Part shown: piece after piece, positions 1 through 6,888 of the stretch
Numbering within the stretch: the stretch's first letter is position 1
How the letters are laid out: each line of letters begins with the position of its first letter
Assembly (NCBI GenBank): GCA_900548545.1
Contig: URKX01000056.1
Coordinates: 1 to 6,932 of the forward strand
Origin: an uncultured Oscillospiraceae bacterium
Lineage (GTDB): Bacteria; Bacillota; Clostridia; Oscillospirales; Acutalibacteraceae
Direction: 5' to 3'
DNA: 6,932 bases
Notes under the pieces: generated by a model
The model's input: only the letters and a program-made list of their open reading frames with translations
Databases searched by the model: none
What the model was told of the DNA's origin: nothing
Position numbers and translations under genes: made by a program

Positions 1-1974
1 GATTTGACCCAGCTGGCTGCCCAGGGGAAAATTGACCCTGTTATTGGCCGCCAGACCGAAATTGAGCGTGTCATCCAGATCCTGTGCCGCCGCACCAAGA
101 ACAACCCGGTGCTCATCGGTGAACCCGGTGTGGGCAAAACCGCTGTGGCAGAGGGCTTGGCCTTGAAGATCCAAGCGGGTGAGGTGCCTGAGATCTTAAA
201 AAACAAGCGGCTGGTTTCCCTGGATTTGACCGGCATGGTGGCTGGCACCAAGTATCGCGGCGATTTTGAAGAGCGGATCAAAGCGGCCATTGATGAAGTG
301 AAAGCGGATGGCAACATCATCCTATTTATCGATGAGCTGCACACCATCATTGGCGCCGGCTCCGCCGAAGGTTCTGCGGATGCCGCAAACATTCTGAAAC
401 CCGCCCTGGCCCGTGGCGACTTCCAGGTGATCGGCGCTACCACCATCAACGAATACCGCAAGCACATTGAGAAGGATGCTGCTTTGGAGCGCCGGTTCCA
501 GCCTGTCATGGTGGGGGAACCTTCCGAGGAGGAGGCTATCGCCATTTTGAAGGGCTTGAAGGACCGGTATGAGGCCCATCACAAGGTGACCATCACCGAC
601 GAGGCCATCGATGCCGCTGTGAAGCTTTCTTCCCGGTATATCGCGGACCGGTACCTGCCGGATAAGGCCATTGACTTGATCGACGAGGCTGCCTCTCGGG
701 TGCGGCTGCGCACCTTCACCGCCCCGGAAGACCTCCAGGATTTGGAAAAGAAGATCAAGGATCTTGAGATCGATAAGGCTGCCGCTGTCAATGCCCAGGA
801 CTTCGAGCGGGCAGCTTCCCTGCGGGATAAAGAGAAAGAACTGCGGGATCAGTTGGAGCGCGCCAAGGACGAGTGGACCGCGAAAAATGAACGGAGCAAC
901 AGCGTAGTGGTTCCCAACGACATTGCCGATATTGTTTCCATGTGGACCGGCGTGCCCGTGTCCCAGCTCACCGAAGAGGAGAGCCAGCGGCTTCTGCGCC
1001 TGGAGGACACTCTGCATAAGCGGGTAATCGGTCAGGATGAGGCAGTTACCGCCATTGCCAAGGCTATCCGCCGCGGCCGTGTAGGCTTGAAGGATAAGAA
1101 CCGCCCCATTGGTTCCTTTATCTTCCTGGGGCCCACGGGCGTGGGCAAAACCGAGCTTTGCAAGGCGTTGGCTGAGGCCATGTTTGGCGATGAGAAGGCT
1201 ATGGTTCGGTTTGATATGTCCGAATATATGGAAAAGCACACAGTTTCCCGTCTGGTTGGTTCTCCTCCCGGATACGTTGGCTTTGAGGAAGGCGGCCAGC
1301 TGACAGAGGCAGTGCGTACCAAGCCTTACTCGGTGGTGCTGTTTGATGAGATCGAAAAAGCCCATCCTGACGTGTTCAACATCCTGCTGCAAATCCTGGA
1401 GGACGGCCGTGTGACCGACTCTCAGGGCAAAACGGTAGACTTTAAGAACACGGTCGTCATTATGACCTCCAACGTGGGGGCTCGGCTGATCACCGAGAAG
1501 CAGAAGGGGCTTGGCTTTAGCCAAGCTGTCACGGAGAAAGCCACGGAAGAGGCCGACTTTGAAAAGACCAAAGAACTTGTCATGGGCGAGCTGAAATCCC
1601 TGTTCCGCCCGGAGTTCTTAAACCGTGTGGACGATATCATCGTGTTCCATAAACTCACCAAGGCGGATACAGCGAAAATCGCCCGGAAGATGCTCACTTC
1701 CCTGGAGAAGAAGCTGTGCGATATGGACATCGCCATGACCTTTACGGATGCCGCGGTGGAAGCAGTTGCCGAAAAGGGTTACGACCCGGATTACGGTGCC
1801 CGTCCTCTCCGCCGTGTGATCCAGAACCAGGTGGAGGACCCCATTTCCGAGAAAATGCTGGAGGGCACTGTCACCGCGAACAAGGCGTACAGCTGCGATT
1901 ACCGTGACGGCAAATTTACCTTTGAAGCTGTGGAAGGCACAGAAACTCCTGCCCAGCCTCAAGAGCATGAGTAA
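1..1974 (+). CDS. clpC: ATP-dependent Clp protease ATP-binding subunit ClpC (5' end outside window)
   Basis: This is the AAA+ unfoldase that recognises substrates through adaptors, unfolds them with ATP and threads them into ClpP in the cytosol. The frame is open from the first base, so the gene enters from the left; 657 codons are present against about 810 for the family, and the missing part is the N-terminal double Clp-N domain. Counting from the first codon here: Walker A GEPGVGKT at 40-47, aromatic pore loop KYRG around Tyr85, Walker B ILFIDE ending 111-112, and arginines in LERRF at 164-165. A UVR-type helical middle domain at about 257-292 (FERAASLRDKEKEL) marks ClpC rather than ClpB or ClpA. 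The second ATPase has Walker A GPTGVGKT at 377-384, pore loop GYVGF near 425, Walker B LFDEIEKAH near 447-455 and sensor-2 GARPLRR at 599-605. A Leu-Gly-Phe loop at 504-506 is the ClpP-docking tripeptide. No key residue is missing. No radA follows, unlike the Bacillus ctsR-mcsA-mcsB-clpC-radA order, and a terminator follows the stop. Confidence 0.97.
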   Translation, partial: DLTQLAAQGKIDPVIGRQTEIERVIQILCRRTKNNPVLIGEPGVGKTAVAEGLALKIQAGEVPEILKNKRLVSLDLTGMVAGTKYRGDFEERIKAAIDEVKADGNIILFIDELHTIIGAGSAEGSADAANILKPALARGDFQVIGATTINEYRKHIEKDAALERRFQPVMVGEPSEEEAIAILKGLKDRYEAHHKVTITDEAIDAAVKLSSRYIADRYLPDKAIDLIDEAASRVRLRTFTAPEDLQDLEKKIKDLEIDKAAAVNAQDFERAASLRDKEKELRDQLERAKDEWTAKNERSNSVVVPNDIADIVSMWTGVPVSQLTEEESQRLLRLEDTLHKRVIGQDEAVTAIAKAIRRGRVGLKDKNRPIGSFIFLGPTGVGKTELCKALAEAMFGDEKAMVRFDMSEYMEKHTVSRLVGSPPGYVGFEEGGQLTEAVRTKPYSVVLFDEIEKAHPDVFNILLQILEDGRVTDSQGKTVDFKNTVVIMTSNVGARLITEKQKGLGFSQAVTEKATEEADFEKTKELVMGELKSLFRPEFLNRVDDIIVFHKLTKADTAKIARKMLTSLEKKLCDMDIAMTFTDAAVEAVAEKGYDPDYGARPLRRVIQNQVEDPISEKMLEGTVTANKAYSCDYRDGKFTFEAVEGTETPAQPQEHE

Positions 1975-2072
1975 TGTTGTGAGAAGCCTTCAATAAAGTA
2001 CCCGGCCTGGGGTGAGCTGCCTGGCCTTGTTTGGGCGGCACAAAAAGAACCTTGGCAGGAAAAATTTTAGTC

Positions 2073-2111
2073 GGGGAGGTGCCGGAAAAACGGCGCCTCT
2101 CCTTTTTGTTT
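2073..2111 (+). terminator. Rho-independent terminator of clpC
   Basis: The arms at 2073-2084 and 2091-2102 form a 12-bp G+C-rich stem with two G-U wobbles in RNA, closed by the 6-base loop GAAAAA and followed at once by TTTTTGTTT. It lies about 100 bases after the clpC stop with no gene between. The U-rich tail is present only for + strand transcripts, so it acts on clpC and not on the opposing operon. Confidence 0.9.
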
Positions 2112-2213
2112 GAATGCGATCGTGATTAAAAAAATGGATAACGCCTTCCTGGCAGCATAGCCATGATTTTAGGTGGCAGGTCCTGGACGTGAGAGCAATT
2201 TCGGTTTTTATAA

Positions 2214-2258
2214 CAAGACCCCCTGACGTAGTCCGTTTTACTACATCAGGGGGTTTTG
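2214..2258. terminator. 19-bp palindrome, probable bidirectional terminator between convergent genes
   Basis: The arms at 2214-2232 and 2240-2258 are nearly perfect inverted repeats around a 7-base loop, with a C5/G5 core. As + strand RNA the stem has one C-A mismatch (2227/2245) and one G-U pair (2217/2255); as - strand RNA these become a G-U pair and a C-A mismatch. The T run ending the right arm on the + strand, and a T-rich run (GTCTTGTT) on the - strand, could each serve as a terminator tail. It lies after the clpC terminator and 255 bases past the stop of the last - strand gene, which has no closer terminator, so I read it as the end of that operon and a back-up for clpC. It might instead be a dispersed palindromic repeat of the genome. 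Confidence 0.7.
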
Positions 2259-2308
2259 ACATGGCCTTTTTTCTGGGCTGGTTCACAGAAAAGGAGAGGC
2301 GTGAAAAA

Positions 2309-2431
2309 ATGGTAGCCGGTCAAAGGGCCTGGGGGGCAAATCATGCTGTTGCCCGGTCCCTTTTGTCCGTCCCGGAGGGGGCAGTACAGGCTTGGCGTTG
2401 TGGGGGAACTTTCACGATCAAAACAGTCTAA
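2309..2431 (+). CDS. Doubtful small ORF (40 aa) with strong ribosome binding site
   Basis: An ATG at 2309 follows AAGGAGAGG (2291-2299) by 9 bases, a better ribosome binding site than chance usually gives, and opens a 40-codon frame ending in TAA. The same frame is open further upstream and has another ATG at 2261, which would give 56 residues, but that start has only a G run before it. The peptide has no membrane segment, signal peptide or family I recognise; it is rich in Ala, Gly and Val and ends in a basic, Thr-rich stretch. A strong hairpin (2321-2365) sits inside the frame, and no promoter is evident between the two terminators upstream. It could be a real small protein, a decayed gene, or a chance frame over a structured RNA or repeat. 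I see no way to choose from sequence alone. Confidence 0.2.
   Translation: MVAGQRAWGANHAVARSLLSVPEGAVQAWRCGGTFTIKTV
2321..2365 (+). other. Strong hairpin in the intergenic region, function unknown
   Basis: The outer arms 2321-2329 and 2355-2365 pair over 9 bp with two single-T bulges (2357 and 2364). After a 4-base bulge (2330-2333) an inner perfect 6-bp stem GGGCAA/TTGCCC (2334-2339 with 2349-2354) closes on a 9-base loop. No T tract follows, so it is not an ordinary terminator. It could be part of a structured RNA or of a repeat element, or it could be a translation-control hairpin in the doubtful ORF it overlaps. Confidence 0.45.
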
Positions 2432-2512
2432 GTTGAATGGAGAATCATCGAAATACCACCAAAACCGATGACCAAAATCGCTGCAGGCCGGCTGTATAAA
2501 ACCACGGGGTGT
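2432..2512. other. Intergenic stretch with no assignable feature
   Basis: These 81 bases lie between the end of the doubtful small ORF and the stop codon of the heptad-repeat gene. I find no hairpin with a T tract, no tRNA-like structure and no gene in them. On the - strand, one frame shifted by +1 from the heptad-repeat gene stays open through here to a TAG at 2428-2430 and would encode a hydrophobic run; that is described among the findings. Confidence 0.5.
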
Positions 2513-4480
2513 TTATCCTTCCTGAAATAGCCCCAGCAGCTTTTCCCCCAAGGAAGTTTCCTCTTTTTCCGGAGTTTGTGAGGAGCCAGGCTGTTCTATC
2601 TCGATAGCTTCTGTCTGAATTACAAATTGCACCGAATCCACATGGGTATTCTTTTCAGAGACAAAGGATACCGGATTGTCCATGCTGCCTCCAATGGAAT
2701 CCAGCAAGCTGTCGATTTTCTCGTCAATCTGGTGGTCCATTTCCGTTGTCTCGGCGCGGAATTCCCCAGTGCCGTTGGCCATCTCTTGGGCGCCGTCGCA
2801 CAGGGATACTACCCCGTCGTACAATTCCACGGTACCGTCGTATAGATCCTCAGAGCCGGACACCAGTTCTTTACTGCCCTGGGCCAGGGATGACACGCCG
2901 CTCATTACCTGGCTGTACCCAGCCACAATCTGGGCTACACCCTGGGTGTAAGCGCCAAGCCCACAATCCAGCTCCTCATAGCTGGCTGCCAGCTGGTTGA
3001 TGCCGCCAGCCAGGGAGGAGAGGGGCCCGGTCATGTTCCCCAGCAGCTTGACCAGCTGGATGATGGATGCGTCAAAAGTCTCATATTGTGCTTTCAGTTC
3101 TCCGAGCCCTTCTGTAAAGGCCGGCAGCTGGGAGGAGACCTCATCCAGATAGCTTTCCATGCCGCTGATGGCGGCGTTGTTGGCGTTTAACAGCTGGATC
3201 ACTTGCTCGGCGGTTCCCAGCACTTCGGATTTGTACTGCTCCACCACGCCCTCCAATCCAGGGATGCTGCTGACCTGTTCCAGCAAGGCTTCGTACTGGC
3301 GGATGGTTTCCACCGCCTGGGTGTTGCCTGCCAGCAGTCCATCGATGTCCAGGCCGTTTTGGGCCATCAGCGCCTTGTATTGAGCGTATCCCAAATTTGC
3401 CTGCAAAGTGGCCGCGCCGTCGTAAAGGCTGTTGATAGCTTGCTTGATTTGGGCGGAGGCCTCTGTCAGCATAGTCAAATCCGTATTGGTCACGGAAATC
3501 GAGTTGACCGCTGTCTGAATTGTAGCCAGCGCAGCTTTGAATTTCGAAGAACCAGTGGTCAAGGTATCTGATTGCGTATTTAAGGATTCCAGGCCGTTTT
3601 GCACCGCAGCCAGTCCATTTTGCAGCGTGACCACGCCTTCATCCAGAGAGGTGATGCCGCTTTGCAGAGAGGATGCCCCGTCTTTCAATGCCGAGCTGCC
3701 GCCCAGTAGTTCTGAGGAGCCACCGGAAAGCTCCACCGCTCCATTGTCCAGCTGCTCCACGGCATCGATGAGCTCGCTTACCTGGCTTTTCAATTCGGCG
3801 TCATCCACTTCCACATGGAGGTTCAGGTGGATGCCGTTGATGGAAACAGCGCCCATCTCAAAATCGCTCACATCTGCGGTAATGGTGGTGTCCATGCCTT
3901 TCCCTGGCAAAACCGTGTAGGTCAGCTGTTTGTCGCTGCCCACACTTGCGATAGTGGCGTCCGGGGCAGAGATATTGCTGCACCGTTCCGTGTCCAAGGT
4001 AAAAGTAGCCTGCAAAGCGTAATCTTGGAAAAAAGTGCCAGAACAGGCTGTGTTGTCTGCGATTTGAAAACGGATTTCCAGTTTCCCGCTTTTCCCCGCA
4101 ATTTCCTCAGCGGAGTATTCGTTTCCATCCAAGTAATAACGCAGGGAGATGTTCCAGGGCAATTCCGCGTCTGCCAGCTCTCCCTGGTAATATGCTTTTT
4201 GGGCGGAGGTGGAAAAGGTTATCGTGTCTCCGTTTTGCTGGATGGGATCGTTGGTGTTCAGGATTTTTACCGAGGTGTAGCTGCCATAGTCGGTGATGTT
4301 CCCGCCGGAGAAGCTGTTGACCACATAGGTGTTTCGGAGGGAGCCGTCTCCGTTCAAGGTAGCATAGATGACCTCCTCCTTTTCCGAGGGCTCCGCCTCT
4401 TTTGCCAGTGCAGGGGCAGCCGCGCCCACAGCCAACAGAGCAGAAAGGCAAATTGCAGTCAACCGTTTAGTGAGTTTCAT
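2513..4480 (-). CDS. Exported X-X-X-Leu-X-X-Gly heptad-repeat protein, YhgE/Pip-related
   Basis: This is probably the extracytoplasmic partner of the MMPL exporter encoded just upstream. The 655-residue product begins with a typical signal peptide: basic MKLTKR, a hydrophobic core, and a cleavage site after Ala-Leu-Ala at 24-26. No lipobox Cys is present. Residues 34-228 look like a beta-rich domain and are followed by an array of Leu-x-x-Gly heptads with Gly every seven residues from 247 to 296. A helical middle part follows, then a second array with ten Gly in register from 507 to 570. Cys146 and Cys167 could form a disulfide. The protein ends in an acidic linker and a short amphipathic tail (LGEKLLGLF) and lacks the C-terminal membrane helices of full YhgE/Pip proteins. 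The start at 4480 is chosen because the signal peptide begins there and AAGGAGGA lies 8 bases before it; an open frame extends 40 codons further but only through Cys-rich noise inside the MMPL gene. Its first 14 bp overlap the MMPL gene. The family match is from memory of its repeat and N-terminal pattern. Confidence 0.85.
   Translation of the reverse strand: MKLTKRLTAICLSALLAVGAAAPALAKEAEPSEKEEVIYATLNGDGSLRNTYVVNSFSGGNITDYGSYTSVKILNTNDPIQQNGDTITFSTSAQKAYYQGELADAELPWNISLRYYLDGNEYSAEEIAGKSGKLEIRFQIADNTACSGTFFQDYALQATFTLDTERCSNISAPDATIASVGSDKQLTYTVLPGKGMDTTITADVSDFEMGAVSINGIHLNLHVEVDDAELKSQVSELIDAVEQLDNGAVELSGGSSELLGGSSALKDGASSLQSGITSLDEGVVTLQNGLAAVQNGLESLNTQSDTLTTGSSKFKAALATIQTAVNSISVTNTDLTMLTEASAQIKQAINSLYDGAATLQANLGYAQYKALMAQNGLDIDGLLAGNTQAVETIRQYEALLEQVSSIPGLEGVVEQYKSEVLGTAEQVIQLLNANNAAISGMESYLDEVSSQLPAFTEGLGELKAQYETFDASIIQLVKLLGNMTGPLSSLAGGINQLAASYEELDCGLGAYTQGVAQIVAGYSQVMSGVSSLAQGSKELVSGSEDLYDGTVELYDGVVSLCDGAQEMANGTGEFRAETTEMDHQIDEKIDSLLDSIGGSMDNPVSFVSEKNTHVDSVQFVIQTEAIEIEQPGSSQTPEKEETSLGEKLLGLFQEG
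2765..3013 (-). repeat. Heptad array 2: ten phased x-x-x-Leu-x-x-Gly units (protein-level repeat)
   Basis: This encodes residues 490-572 of the heptad-repeat protein. Glycines fall at 507, 514, 521, 528, 535, 542, 549, 556, 563 and 570 without a break, with Leu, Ile, Val, Met or Tyr three residues before each. The DNA is diverged between units, so this is a protein-level repeat and not a recent tandem duplication. Such heptads are expected to form long helices that pack through the Leu and small Gly positions. Confidence 0.9.
3551..3751 (-). repeat. Heptad array 1: eight to nine phased x-x-x-Leu-x-x-Gly units (protein-level repeat)
   Basis: This encodes residues 244-310 of the heptad-repeat protein. 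Glycines fall at 247, 254, 261, 268, 275, 282, 289 and 296; the unit ending at 303 has Gln in place of Gly, and Gly310 returns in register. Leu or Val lies three residues before each. Array 1 is out of phase with array 2 by one residue, so the roughly 180 residues between them are not a whole number of heptads. Confidence 0.88.
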
Positions 4481-6545
4481 GGGAAGATTCCTCCTTGTAG
4501 AAATGCAGCTGTAATGTGGTTTTTTGGATGGCTCCGTCCAGCAGGTACAAAAGCCCTGGCAGCACAAATAGGACAATCGACAGAGACAGCAGACTGCCAA
4601 TCCCTAGGAACTGGCCCAGTTGGGCCAGAATGCCGTGGCTGGACAGATATCCCAGCAAGAAGCCCACCACAGCGAGAACCACACCGGAAGTCATGACAGA
4701 AGGTGTTACTGCTGCCACAGTTTCGATAATTGCCTGTTTTTTGTCCATACGTTCCCGGAACTCTGTGTACCGCTCGGTGAACAGGATTGCGTAGTCCACT
4801 GTGGCCCCTAGCTGGATGGAGCTGATGATCAGATAAGAGATATAGAAAACGGTGTTGCCTTGGAAATAGGGAAGCGCCAGGTTGATCCACACGGCGGTTT
4901 CAATGGCGAGCACCAAAATCACTGGCAGTGAGAGGGATTTCATGGTCAGCAAAAGCACCAGGAACACCGCTCCAATAGCGATCATGTTGACTTTGACCGT
5001 ATCCGCTGTGATAGTGTCCATCAGGTCATAGGTGCTCACGCCGCTGCCTGCCAGGTAGTAGGAATCAGGGTAATAAGCGTTGATGGTATCCCGGATTTTT
5101 TTTACCAATTCAAAAGTTTCCTCTCCCTCGTAATCGGTGTCTACCGTGATGACAAACCGGCTGTATTTTTCTGACACAAGCTGGGAAAGAGTGTTCGTGT
5201 CTAGATATTCCATGGGGATTTCCACTCCGACAGTATCCACGTAAGAGAGGACGCTTTTTACCTGGGGGATGCCGTGGAGGGCTTTGGAAAGTTCCTGTTC
5301 GGTTGCCAGATCTCCCCGGGGAACCATCGTTACATAGGTGTCGCTTTTCCCGTAGAGCCCCTCCACCACGGCCGTATCCTGGCCCAGCTGAGTCTCCGGC
5401 CCGTAAATTTGGGAAGAGCCGTAGTAAAAATTGTTGGCGTTAGAGGCCAGATAGCTGGGAACAATCAGTACAACGAACACGCAGACCAAAGGGATCATGA
5501 CCCGGTAGATGACGCGGCCAAATCCTTTGAAACTGGGCAAAAAGCTGCGGTGCTTGGACTTTTGCAGCCATTTCTGGGTTGCCAGGATTAAGACCGGCAT
5601 AAAGACAAATACGGTGATCAGGCTAATGGCGACGCCCTTTGCCAGCGCCCGGCCCAAATCGGGGCCGATCTGGAACTGCATGAACACCAGGGCTAAAAAG
5701 CCGATAACCGTAGTCAGCCCGCTGGAAAGGATGGAGCTGGTGGACTTGCACAGGGCTTCTACCATGGCTTCCTTGGGGGTTGCGGTTTCCGTCAGGCATT
5801 CCTCAAACCGGTGAATGAGGAAGACGGAGTAGTCTAAAGACACCGCAAGCTGTAAGATGGCACCAGCCGCGTTTGTCACAAAGGAGATTTCTCCAAAGAC
5901 AAGGTTTGTACCTGAATTGATAAGGATAGCTACTCCAAGCCCTATCATCACTAAAACGGGTTCCGCCCAGGAAGTGGTGGTGAGAAATAGCACAAAAAAT
6001 ACAAATAAGACAGCGAACGTGGCGATCATGTGGATCTCTTGGATCGTTCCCGTGGTGGCCGCCGCAGTGGATACCGCATCCCCAGTGAGGGCGTTGTCTT
6101 CTCCTATCACACTGCGGATGGCGTCTACAGCCTGCACCTGTTTTCCGTCCTCAATGGTCACGGTGAAAAGGGCAGCGTTGTCCTTGTAATAGGTTTCCAC
6201 GGTATCTTGATCCATGGTCTCAATGGGCTGGAGAATGTCGGCAGCATCGTCCAGCCATATTACATCCGTGACCCCATCGCAGGCGGCGATTTGCTCTTTG
6301 TAATCCAACGCTTCGGGGATTGTGGTGTCCTTTATCATCACGCGGGCGTTGGGAATACCGCCTTCAAATTCCTCTTCCAGGACGTCCAGGGAAACGGTAG
6401 AAGCTGTGTCCTCTGGGAGGTAGTCCGTTATGTCGTAGTTGACCTCCACCATCCCCGAAAGGACAACGCTTACCATTGCTGACAAGAGAAAGCACACAAT
6501 GATTTTTTTCGGGTTGTTTACAATAATTTGATAAAACTTCTTCAT
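4467..6545 (-). CDS. MMPL/RND-family membrane exporter
   Basis: This 692-residue protein has the MMPL family layout: two repeats, each made of one membrane helix, a large outside loop, then five more helices. Helices lie near 13-33, 172-190, 195-213, 222-245, 274-291, 304-325, 347-368, 519-535, 539-560, 565-590, 612-636 and 645-670, and the outside loops span about 34-170 and 369-517. The Asp-Tyr pairs of the proton relay are present in both halves: SLDYSVFLIHRF (Asp238-Tyr239) and TVDYAILFTERY (Asp584-Tyr585). The family uses the proton gradient to move lipids, lipid-linked molecules or drugs across the cytoplasmic membrane. It starts at ATG 6545, after AGGAGGG (6552-6558) with 6 bases between, and this ATG overlaps the stop of the small upstream gene as ATGA. 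Its own end overlaps the heptad-repeat gene by 14 bp, so all three are probably translated together. The short tail after the last helix lacks the long C-terminal extension of mycobacterial MmpL3. The substrate is unknown. Confidence 0.94.
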   Translation of the reverse strand: MKKFYQIIVNNPKKIIVCFLLSAMVSVVLSGMVEVNYDITDYLPEDTASTVSLDVLEEEFEGGIPNARVMIKDTTIPEALDYKEQIAACDGVTDVIWLDDAADILQPIETMDQDTVETYYKDNAALFTVTIEDGKQVQAVDAIRSVIGEDNALTGDAVSTAAATTGTIQEIHMIATFAVLFVFFVLFLTTTSWAEPVLVMIGLGVAILINSGTNLVFGEISFVTNAAGAILQLAVSLDYSVFLIHRFEECLTETATPKEAMVEALCKSTSSILSSGLTTVIGFLALVFMQFQIGPDLGRALAKGVAISLITVFVFMPVLILATQKWLQKSKHRSFLPSFKGFGRVIYRVMIPLVCVFVVLIVPSYLASNANNFYYGSSQIYGPETQLGQDTAVVEGLYGKSDTYVTMVPRGDLATEQELSKALHGIPQVKSVLSYVDTVGVEIPMEYLDTNTLSQLVSEKYSRFVITVDTDYEGEETFELVKKIRDTINAYYPDSYYLAGSGVSTYDLMDTITADTVKVNMIAIGAVFLVLLLTMKSLSLPVILVLAIETAVWINLALPYFQGNTVFYISYLIISSIQLGATVDYAILFTERYTEFRERMDKKQAIIETVAAVTPSVMTSGVVLAVVGFLLGYLSSHGILAQLGQFLGIGSLLSLSIVLFVLPGLLYLLDGAIQKTTLQLHFYKEESSHETH
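4489..4496 (-). promoter_or_regulatory. Ribosome binding site that fixes the heptad-repeat protein start
   Basis: AAGGAGGA on the - strand lies 8 bases before the ATG at 4480 and inside the last codons of the MMPL gene. It decides for the start at the signal peptide over the longer open frame beginning at 4600. Confidence 0.9.
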
Positions 6546-6871
6546 GCTGTTCCCTCCTGGCCCTCTGGGAGGGGGAACGCGCCAGCATTGCCGGAAAGAA
6601 TGAAGGTATCTTTCGGGCCCCGCAGCAGCAGGCGCAGCTGTTCTTCGGTGATTTTCCCCGTTCCCTGGTAGGGGATAGAGCGGAACAGGCTGGTCAATTC
6701 ACCCCGGATACTGCATTCCCCCGTTTCACTGATGGTGCCGTTAAACGGGTTTGCCTGTTTTAGGACATCCAATGTTCCGCTGATCTGATGTTCACGTACC
6801 GTGACGGCCATGCGCCCCTTCCGGGTGCCGATGGACGTTTGCAGAGAGACACAATATGTCTGAAACCACAT
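6542..6871 (-). CDS. Small beta-rich soluble protein of unknown function, first gene of the exporter operon
   Basis: I do not recognise the family. The 109-residue product has no signal peptide and no membrane helix, so it should stay in the cytosol. It reads as a run of short alternating strands ending in Gly turns (VREHQISGTLDVL, PFNGTISETGECSIRGEL, IPYQGTGKI, LRLLLRGPKDTFILSG), which suggests a small meander or barrel. It carries two Cys, at positions 7 and 53. The start at 6871 is preceded by AAGGAG (6881-6886) with 9 bases between. Met21 (6811) is a possible later start with a poorer site, but residues 1-20 fit as the first strand and turn of the same pattern. The stop TGA overlaps the MMPL start as ATGA, which suggests coupled translation and a role tied to the exporter, such as accessory, chaperone or ligand binder. 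That role is inferred from position only. Confidence 0.82.
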   Translation of the reverse strand: MWFQTYCVSLQTSIGTRKGRMAVTVREHQISGTLDVLKQANPFNGTISETGECSIRGELTSLFRSIPYQGTGKITEEQLRLLLRGPKDTFILSGNAGAFPLPEGQEGTA

Positions 6872-6880
6872 TTTCCGTTA

Positions 6881-6886
6881 CTCCTT
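6881..6886 (-). promoter_or_regulatory. Ribosome binding site of the small first gene
   Basis: AAGGAG on the - strand lies 9 bases before the ATG at 6871. It favours that start over Met21. It begins only 2 bases after the TATAAT box, which is unusual and is discussed in the findings. Confidence 0.8.
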
Positions 6887-6888
6887 GT

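Noticed and set aside
322..1524. 400-residue open frame on the - strand
   Set aside because: It lies wholly antisense to the conserved clpC core, has no recognisable domain, and is explained by the G+C-rich third codon positions of clpC.
2004..2032. Hairpin GGCCTGG/CCTGGCC followed by TTGTTT just after clpC
   Set aside because: The stem has a T-T mismatch in its middle and a weak tail; the stem at 2073-2111 is far stronger, so this is at most a minor early terminator.
1990..2286. 98-residue open frame on the - strand across the intergenic region
   Set aside because: It spans two terminators read backwards and part of its sequence is only the translated palindrome; no convincing ribosome binding site precedes it.
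2118..2419. 8-bp inverted pair GATCGTGA (2118-2125) and TCACGATC (2412-2419), like ends of a small mobile element
   Set aside because: An 8-bp pair in about 300 bases is expected by chance, the match does not extend, and no target-site duplication is visible.
4481..4600. 40-codon N-terminal extension of the heptad-repeat protein
   Set aside because: The extension is Cys-rich noise lying in another frame of the MMPL gene, and a clear signal peptide with a strong ribosome binding site starts at 4480.
3815..4696. 293-residue open frame on the + strand
   Set aside because: It is antisense to the heptad-repeat and MMPL genes, both of which have family features and ribosome binding sites; its product has no family pattern.
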